Assembly: GCA_030068145.1 (NCBI GenBank)
Contig: JAPJBO010000522.1
Location: 1 to 64,000 of the forward strand
Length of the DNA: 64,000 nucleotides
From: Diplonema papillatum
Lineage: Eukaryota; Euglenozoa; Diplonemea; Diplonemida; Diplonemidae
Reading direction: 5' to 3'
Positions 1 through 6,900 of this stretch are shown one piece after another. The position numbers and the translations under genes are program-made. Numbering within the stretch: the stretch's first letter is position 1; the number at the start of each line of letters is the position of its first letter. The notes beneath the pieces were generated by a model. That model was not told the origin of the DNA and did no database searches. It worked only from the letters and a program-made list of their open reading frames with translations.

Positions 1-49
1 GGGTCCACCAGTGGTCGAACCCAAAATACTAGTGTCAATTTCGATCACA

Positions 50-150
50 CTCTACAACGCTCGACTACACTCTACTACACTCTACTACACTCGATTACAC
101 TCTACTACACTCGATTACACTATATTACACTCGATTACGCTCGATCAGGG
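50..150. repeat. Short tandem repeat of ACTCTACTACACTCGA-like units
   Basis: Imperfect tandem units of about 9-18 bases built on TACACTCTACTACACTCGAT. No gene is visible around it. The small reading frame across it only translates the repeat. Confidence 0.85.
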
Positions 151-344
151 GGTGGGTGAATTGGCTCAGGGGTCCTGTGGCGGATCCAAAATTAATTAGA
201 ATTGGTAGTCAAGAGGCAAGCACGACCAAGCCAGCCCAACCCAAACCAACCCAACCTCAGTATTGGTAATATTAAGTACGTGCGCTCGGCGAAAGGCCGG
301 CGCGGGGCGAGACTGGAGGCAGCAGCTAAAGTTCGGGAAACAGT

Positions 345-612
345 AACGTTCGGGCGAAGCTAAGTTCGGGTGAAGCAAAGTTCTGGTGAAGCTAAGTTCG
401 GGCGAAGCAAAGTTCGGGCGAAGCTAAGTTCGGGTGAATGGTGAAGCAAAGTTCGGGCGCAGCTAAGTTCTGGGTGAAGCAAAGTTCGGGCGAAGCTAAG
501 TTCGGGCGAAACAAAGTTCGGGCGCAGCTAAGTTCTGGGTGAAGCAAAGTTCGGGCGAAGCAAAGTTCGGGTTCTGGTGTCAGTGGTGATGCTGAGTTCG
601 ACGTGTCTGCTG
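345..612. repeat. Minisatellite, 16-17 bp GAAGC(A/T)AAGTTCGGGC units
   Basis: About fifteen degenerate copies of GAAGCTAAGTTCGGGCGAAGCAAAGTTCGGGT-like half units, ending in diverged GCTGAGTTCGACGT units. It lies just outside the transposon island. Reading frames on either strand only reflect the repeat. Confidence 0.85.
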
Positions 613-641
613 AGTTCGACCTCCAGTCTCGAATTATTTTA

Positions 642-735
642 AGAGACAAAACCATATCGGAAGCACTTAAGTGGGAAAATATTTATCGGAACGTTTCCGA
701 TAAATATTTTTTTGTTTCCGATAAATATTTTTTGT
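642..735 (+). repeat. Second tip sequence (A), inverted partner at 3735-3797
   Basis: GAGACAAAACCATATCGGAA, CACTTAAGTGGGAAAATATT and GTTTCCGATAAATAT recur in inverted orientation at about 3735-3797 as AAGTGCTTCCGATTGGTTTT. It is related to, but distinct from, the island tip at 755. It could be the end of an older element or a diverged duplicate of the tip. Confidence 0.65.
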
Positions 736-797
736 TTCCGATAAATATTTTTTCGGAGAAAACCATAAGGGAAGCACTTAAGTCGGGAAAATATTTA

Positions 798-955
798 TCG
801 GAAACTGTTTCCGATAAATATTTTTTTTGCTTCCGATAAATATTTTTTGTTTCCGATAAATATTTTTTGTTTCCGATAAATATTTTTCTGTTTCCGATAC
901 ATATTTTCTTGTTTCCGATAAATATTTTTCTGTTTCCGATAAGTATTGATCACTT
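798..955. repeat. Subterminal array of GTTTCCGATAAATATTTTT
   Basis: Tandem units of about 19-20 bases, partly palindromic (AAATATTTATCGGAAAC is the other strand). Further clusters occur at 690-760, 2925-2945, 3655-3765, 3800-3920, 10570-10595, 11118-11140 and 12404-12560, always beside element ends. The placement is typical of transposase-binding subterminal repeats, but that role is inferred. Confidence 0.8.
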
Positions 956-1877
956 TGACAGTAGGTTCACCTACTTCGTCCCGTGGACGACCGCGACGAA
1001 GCCAAATACGATCGGTTTTCTATCTAGTTTCGGGTCGAAAGCCTCCCAAGCAAAGGCTGTTCAATTTTCAACACCAGATACGCAAACCTTTTCGAATGCA
1101 GCACACGGGTATCCATCAAGTGAGTTGTAGTATGGCTAAAGGTAAAGTGGTGGCATCTAACTATCTGGTTGCATTGAGCAGTATCCGGATCTGAAAGCTG
1201 AAGACTTTGTACCACTTCACCGCGACAAAGGTCACGAACCGGGTTCGGCTTGCACTGCCGTTGCAGTAAAACTGCGTCTTGCGCACGAGCGCGGAAATCC
1301 GCCACCCACCATTCGGCTCGATATTGCAAGAACACAACTGCAAAGCTTACTACAAACGGATAGTGTTACAAAGGCGAACGAATCATGCGAGAACCTACGT
1401 AGGGGCCCCTCAACAGCTTTCAGAACGGCATAGTAAGTCAAGAAAAGGATAAGTTTGCACATTCTACTTCCGTCTGATCTGCATGTTCCCCAGTTCTACC
1501 CTCCGTTGATCTGTTGTGTGTATTCGCAACGACTTCATCCGGGTCCTATGCGGCTCCAATACGACAAAACTGCATGCGGTCCTGACCAGGTAACATCCTC
1601 CTACCTGAAAATGTCTAACCACGACTACGGATTTAGGTGCCATCGAGGCAGCCATGGAGTGTAAGTATGCCAACGGGGCTTAGTAGTATCGGGGCTGCCG
1701 TGCATACTAGTTCCCGTAAAATATTTGTTTCCCTTGACTTGTGCCATGTCGGACGGTAGGATTTTCCGCGTCAGCCTCATTGCAATCCTGGAGACAAAAG
1801 CACTCACACAATAAAGACTAGCCCATTTCACGGGCCAAAACTGCCTTTGTTGCAGAAATCGGCAACAAAGGCAAGCG

Positions 1878-2264
1878 ATGACAGAACAGCGCACACGAAG
1901 ACGACCGGCTCTGAAGAGACCCGCGCCGCAAGCTGCGCGAGCAGAGGGTGCCAAGCAAACCAGGAAGGAAGGCGAGGAGATTCAGATGGCACAGCAGGAC
2001 GCCCGCGAGGGATCACCGAGGTCGAAAGACAGAAAAGGGAAAGCAGGCGTGGCCGGCTTGAAAAGCTGCAAGCGCGGAGAAGGCACAGGTACAGAGCAGT
2101 CCACATGCAGACGAGCAGTGAAGCGGCCCACATCACAGAGGTCTATCACACTGGCTCCGGATTACTTAGGGTCCTCGCAAAATCCAATGAAATTGCTTGC
2201 CCAATGGGACTCCCCTTGGGCACATTTCGCACTGGGGACTACTGGGGGGGGTCAAATACTGTAG
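1878..2264 (+). CDS. Small basic protein candidate inside the left inverted repeat
   Basis: A 128-codon reading frame rich in Arg, Lys, Ala and Gln (starts MTEQRTRRRPALKRP). An equivalent frame lies in the right arm (minus strand from 11519). The two copies differ inside the frame at about 2105 (ACA versus ACT), which is silent in this frame but changes a residue in the overlapping frame from 1847. That is weak evidence that this frame is the coding one. The 3' end runs into the 2242 insertion, so this copy is truncated relative to its partner. No family is recognised. A chance frame in GC-rich sequence remains possible. Confidence 0.3.
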   Translation: MTEQRTRRRPALKRPAPQAARAEGAKQTRKEGEEIQMAQQDAREGSPRSKDRKGKAGVAGLKSCKRGEGTGTEQSTCRRAVKRPTSQRSITLAPDYLGSSQNPMKLLAQWDSPWAHFALGTTGGGQIL

Positions 2265-2905
2265 GTAGTCAAATACAATATTATTGGCAAATACAATAGG
2301 TACGCTGAAAGGGGGGGGTTTTGGTGAGCATAGTCTTGGAATACAATATTATTTGTCCTCAGTGGGGGTTTGCAGGGGTTTCCACGGGCTTCCCCACTCG
2401 AGAGCAGCTTCTTTTTCGAGAGAAGTTCAATGTGGAACGCTCCTGAAGCCGGGAGTCCAATCTTACAGCTTGATTTCGCTGTCGATGGCATTTTCCTCAG
2501 ATTCGGATTCAATAATTTCTGAAAACCACCCGAACCCGAATAGAAATGGCCCGCTTTTTTTTAGCACGTGGTCCAGCGGTTCCCACACCCACATGTGGTG
2601 CTGAGGGTGCTGGTTCGATTCCTGGCGGAGTGGTTTTTCCAAAGTCTGAAGTGCCACCTGGGGGTCAGATTTTAGGCTATATCGAGTGTAGAAAAGGTGC
2701 CGATACATGCCAGGGATAGCTCTTTCCGTCCCGCAACGTTTTTGCCAAATTTCCTCCATTGTTAACCCCCAAGGTGGCCCAAAACCCAAAACCAGTATAA
2801 TTGTATTTGACTATGTGTCGAAATTCGGACTTTTTTGAAAACCCGGTTTTCTCTATCCTCCCCCAGCAAATACAATATTATACCTATTGTATTGACCCCC
2901 CCCAG
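2242..2905. mobile_element. 664-bp MITE-like element with TA target-site duplication
   Basis: The termini are inverted: CTGGGGGGGGTCAAATAC on the left and GTATTGACCCCCCCCAG on the right, followed internally by inverted TACAATATTATT / AATACAATATTATACC. It is flanked by TA (2240-2241 and 2906-2907). Removing the element and one TA restores GGGGACTAGTCCCCAG, exactly the sequence at the matching place in the right arm. TA duplication is typical of the Tc1/mariner-like superfamily. No convincing transposase is present, so it is probably non-autonomous. Confidence 0.85.
2568..2634 (+). other. tRNA-like segment with A-box and B-box, inside the MITE
   Basis: GTGGTCCAGCGGTT resembles an internal pol III A-box, and GGTTCGATTCC about 35 bases downstream is a good B-box. 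I could not fold a proper cloverleaf: the T-stem has mismatches and no matching acceptor strands are visible. It is more likely a tRNA-derived pol III promoter or pseudo-tRNA than a working tRNA. Confidence 0.4.
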
Positions 2906-2953
2906 TAGTCCCCAGGAACCCGTATCAAAAATATTTATCGGAAACAAAAAAAT

Positions 2954-3504
2954 ATTTTTTTACCGGCTGGATTTTTTTTGTCCCTGCCGCTGAACAGCTA
3001 CAATGAGGCCCAGGGACAATAAGGGAGCTTTTTGTCCCTCCAGGGACAAAAAGTTTTTTTTTGTCCATGGTGACATTTTCATAGCAACACCTACAGGATT
3101 AAAGGAAACAAGACCACAAAATGCCGAAGGTGAAGAAAGAAGGAGTCAGCGACTCCAGTCCCGAAAGCTCTGAAGGCGAAAGCAGCGACAGCGCTCTGCC
3201 GGAGAAGTCCAGGCAACGTTACACGTTGGTGTGGAGGGACTTCATAGACTACATTCAAGTTCACTGCAAGTACCCAAAGCCCCTCTCGGGAAAGCCATCC
3301 AAGAAGCAGCCGACGGAGGCACAGTACGCTGTTCTTCTCAGAGTGAGACTGAGAAGCGAGGTGTTCATGAACACCGCCCTTTCTCGCACAACCCTTTTAG
3401 CATGTTGTCTTGTGGTGAGGAATGCTCATTCCGTTTCCTTTTGCTCCTGGGCCTCATTGCAGCTGTTCAGCGGCAGGCAAAAAAAATCCAGCCGGTAAAA
3501 AAAT
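2954..3504. mobile_element. Small element (551 bp) with about 60-bp inverted termini, encodes a core-binding-like protein
   Basis: The left end TTTTTTTACCGGCTGGATTT continues as GCCGCTGAACAGCTACAATGAGGCCCAG. The right end has the inverted copy (CTGGGCCTCATTGCAGCTGTTCAGCGGC, then ATCCAGCCGGTAAAAAAA). A single short gene (3121-3498) lies between. A long hairpin follows directly at 3512-3641. The layout matches the second small element at 9617-10431. Confidence 0.7.
3121..3498 (+). pseudogene. Ser/Glu-rich protein with tyrosine-recombinase core-binding-like domain, probably decayed
   Basis: Starts MPKVKKEGVSDSSPESSEG, an acidic Ser-rich stretch of about 30 residues, then a helical segment with KSRQRYTLVWRDFIDYIQ and a later QPTEAQY. 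This pattern (KSR..Y...W.DF..., then a P(S/T)E turn starting the next helix) is seen in SAM-like core-binding domains of Crypton-type tyrosine recombinases and in the second small element here. After about residue 75 the similarity fails and the sequence looks out of frame, so the copy is probably broken. No catalytic recombinase domain (R-HxxR-Y) is nearby. Family assignment is inferred from motif shape only. Confidence 0.45.
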
Positions 3505-3511
3505 TACGTTG

Positions 3512-3641
3512 TACCGGTCAAGGGGCCTTTTTGTCCCTCGGGCAAGTTTTTTTCACTCGACTCGCCCTCGGGCTTCGCCCTCGGGCTCGTCTCGTGAAAA
3601 AAACTTGCCCTCGGGACAAAAAGGCCCCTTATTTACCGGTA
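3512..3641. repeat. Very long hairpin beside the first small element
   Basis: The left arm ACCGGTCAAGGGGCCTTTTTGTCCCTCGGG followed by CAAGTTTTTTTCAC (3512-3555) pairs with GTGAAAAAAACTTG and CCCGAGGGACAAAAAGGCCCC...ACCGGT (3594-3641). The loop is itself repetitive (CTCGCCCTCGGGCTTCGCCCTCGGG). It ends in AAAAAATAGCTAT, a tail shared with the hairpin at 10446-10551. Confidence 0.85.
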
Positions 3642-3921
3642 AAAAATAGCTATATCGGAAACAAAAAAATATTTTATCGGAACAAAATATTTATCGGAAA
3701 CAGAAAAATATTTATCGGAAACAAAAAAATATTTATCGGAAACGTTCGATAAATATTTTCCCCACTTAAGTGCTTCCGATTGGTTTTGTCTCATATTCTT
3801 TTTTTGTTTCCGATAAATATTTTTTTTGTTTCCGATAAATATTTTTTGTTTCCGATAAATATTTTTCTGTTTCCGATAAATATTTTTTTGTTTCCGATAA
3901 ATATTTTTTTGTTTCCGATAA

Positions 3922-6900
3922 GGGTAGGCGGTTTTTTTTTTTTTGGCCCATGTCCGCGCGCGCGTAAATTTTGAGAAACCCCGGAAAAAAAAAACTTTTG
4001 GGTCTGTGCAGCCGGGCGTGAGAGCGACTGCAACATGCAGTCACCGAGCATGTCCGGCTCGGGGAAAGTTAGTCGAAAATCCTGTTCATCACGCCGATGA
4101 TTTACGGCGATGCAAATCGGACGTAGACGTTGTTTGCCACGCAGTGCATAACAGGCTTGCGATTTAATTTGAAGCCACCTCGGCGCTGACTGTGCTTGAG
4201 TCTGTGTCAAGGTTGTTGCTAGCAAGTCGTGATACTTCTTGTGACAGAAAAGTATGCAGTCGAGAAGGTTCAGAAAGTGCACTCGTTCGCGGCGACCTGA
4301 GCTACAATTGTTGAGACACTTGACAAGTTGTGAATGCGATAACCCAGACTGGGAGGTGCGGTGGAGTGCGCTGGGCAAACAATGTCGTGCTACATTAACG
4401 TTGATGTCAATCTAGGCAGCAAGGCTCTTGCATCGGTTGTTCACCGCGTAGACGATTGCACGCGTAGCTTCAGCCAGCTCCTGCTGGACGCAGTCGAAGA
4501 ACACGAGATCAGTGTACCTGCTGAGTACGATGCAGTCGTGTATGTGAGAGAGAGTGGAGCGGGCGCTTGGAAAAAGACGGGTCTGGAATACTGCATCGAC
4601 GTAATGATCCACATGAAGTATCAGTGCGTCAGGTTCGACTTGAAGAATCTTGTTATTCCGCCTAAACTCGCGGTGAATGCGCTCGATCTTCTGATGCGAC
4701 GAAAGGAGGCGAGAAGCGTGAAGCCTCTGCCCGAACCGGCTGAGCGGTGCCGGTCGTGGGTCCCGCTGTTCAACGTATTGATCAAGGATTTTCCTCTTGT
4801 CTTCTATCCCTCCGAAGAGGACCGGGGCATCGAGTTCTTCACACGCACGAGCAGGGTGTTAGTGAACCTCGAAGGCGCACAGCTTCAGGCGGCCCTGCTC
4901 GTCAAATACAAAGGATACAACAAGGCCTATCTGCATCGAAGGGTTCAGGATCAACCACAGTTCACCATTGCGCACTTCAGGGAACAAGAAGACGTGCTCG
5001 TACAGCTTCTGCAGTTGTCGTGGTTTGCGCATCCTAAGTACGCAGACCACCCCTTACGCGTGCAACTGCAAGAATTGTTGTCGGCTGTCCAAGCCCGAAT
5101 CGTGTACCAGCAGAGCTACAACACGACAAGAACGTCACAGCGCTCCAGTGACACACCAGCGCGCGACCCAGTTCGTGATTGGGAGCAGCAGATCGTGCAG
5201 GCCAGCGCCCAAGCGACCTGGCCCCAGCTGGAAGCCAAGTTCCAGACTGCCGAAGCCTACAAGCCTTTTTCGTTTGATGATGTTGGCGGCTTACCTGAGG
5301 ATCGCAGACAGCGTGCGGACTTCATACTGAAGCTGAGATCGCAGTCAGCATTCGGGCTGCACAGGTACTGTGCCGGCGGCAACGTGCGTGCTGAATACAT
5401 GGCTTTCAAGTTGCCGCCCGGCGATCTTCGGTCTGATCAAGCCATCGCAGCGGCTTTCAAGAGCTGTATAGGCGCAGGGAAAACCTTCCACACTCGCGCG
5501 ATGCGGCGCAACTTTGTTGAAAAGTGGAAGGCATGCGGGGTTGCCCGTGTTGTTCTGAACGTCATGTACATGTTCGCCGTCGACTCTGCGAGTGCGCCAC
5601 AGACAGAGAAGGAAAGAAACTTGGCGCAACTCGCCGCTTCTGACTTCACGGCTGAAGAATTCGCCGAAATTGTGTATCCATCCAGCTCGGATTCGTTGTG
5701 CAGCATTTCTTCGTTTGATGCATATTGGGAAGCGATGCACAGTTTCCTGCAGGAGTGCGGGCTGGCAGTGGACGAGAGACGCCACGGAACAGTTCTGCGA
5801 CCTACATTAGAAGCACCAGCGAGTATCCGAGCATTGATGGACGCTGTGAATGAGCGAGTTGGCGAAGACGTGCTCGTGCCATCTTACACGTGGGTCAGAT
5901 ACCAGTTCTGGCCAGGCGCAGCGTGGAAGAGAGTTGCCGAGCGATCAACACGACGTTTTCCCTTAGTCTATGCCACACAAGCCCGAACAGAGCGCAAAGC
6001 ACATGTTGACGCTGTGTACTGCCGTTTTCAGCAGATCTACATCCAAGACTACTGTGTCTACGTGACCGGCAAGTTCGGCAACGTTGTGCGCATGCTTGCC
6101 CAAGACGACAAAGCAATTGTGCCCATCGGGGGTCCTGCCCAGCCTGTTTCGGCCTTGATTCGCCAAAAAAAGGTTCTGCAGCCCGTTTTGCCATCCGCTC
6201 GAGCAGCTGCTTTAGATCACGACTCTCATGTTTTCGGTGCGATACCCACTGTCTTTTTAGACGTGGATGTTCCCCGGGACACCGAGCAGGCTAAGAGTGT
6301 CGGACACTGTCGCGGCCAAGCATATGTACGCGTGAAAGACAAGATACAGGAACCGTCGTCAGCAGTGCGGTGTGCCGCGGAAACGCTCAACTTCCTACGG
6401 CAGCCTGGCAACTCCCATCCTGTCCTTTTAATAGAAACAGACGGGGGTCCCGAGCACAACCTTACGTTCTGGAGTGTAAGGGTGTGTCTCCTGGCAACCT
6501 GGAGGCTCAGCTCGGCTGACATCTGCGTCGTGATGCGCACGTGCCCCGGCAGGAGCTACCTCGAGAGGGCCGAGCGCGTCATGCCAAGCCTGAACTACTC
6601 TCTCTACGGCACCAGTTTTTGCCGTGAAGAGCTTCAGGAGGCTGATATTGAACGAAAGGTTGTAGCAGCGAACACTCTCAGCGAATTGCGAAAGCTAACT
6701 AACGATTCCCACGTAGCAGCTGCAGTGCGGGCGAGTCTTCCCCTGGCTGCTATTGAAAGTCGGTTGTCCAAGGGTGTTTACAGCGGCAAGAGCGTTCGTG
6801 TGCTGAAAGGAAACTGTGCGGAAGAGATGGGCGAAGTTAAGACTTGGCTGAAAAGGGAGTTCGATATCGGTCTAGATGTGCAGCGCGACCAGGCCGAAGC

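Larger units (their letters stand above)
755..2944 (+). repeat. Left terminal inverted repeat of the island
   Basis: Matches the reverse complement of 11117-12598 almost throughout. It includes the tip, eight or so GTTTCCGATAAATATTTTT units (about 798-955), a unique middle part and a basic reading frame (1878-2264). Bases 2242-2905 are a later insertion absent from the other arm. Near 1120-1160 it has about 40 bases missing from the right arm, and near 1685 a short insertion. Confidence 0.85.
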
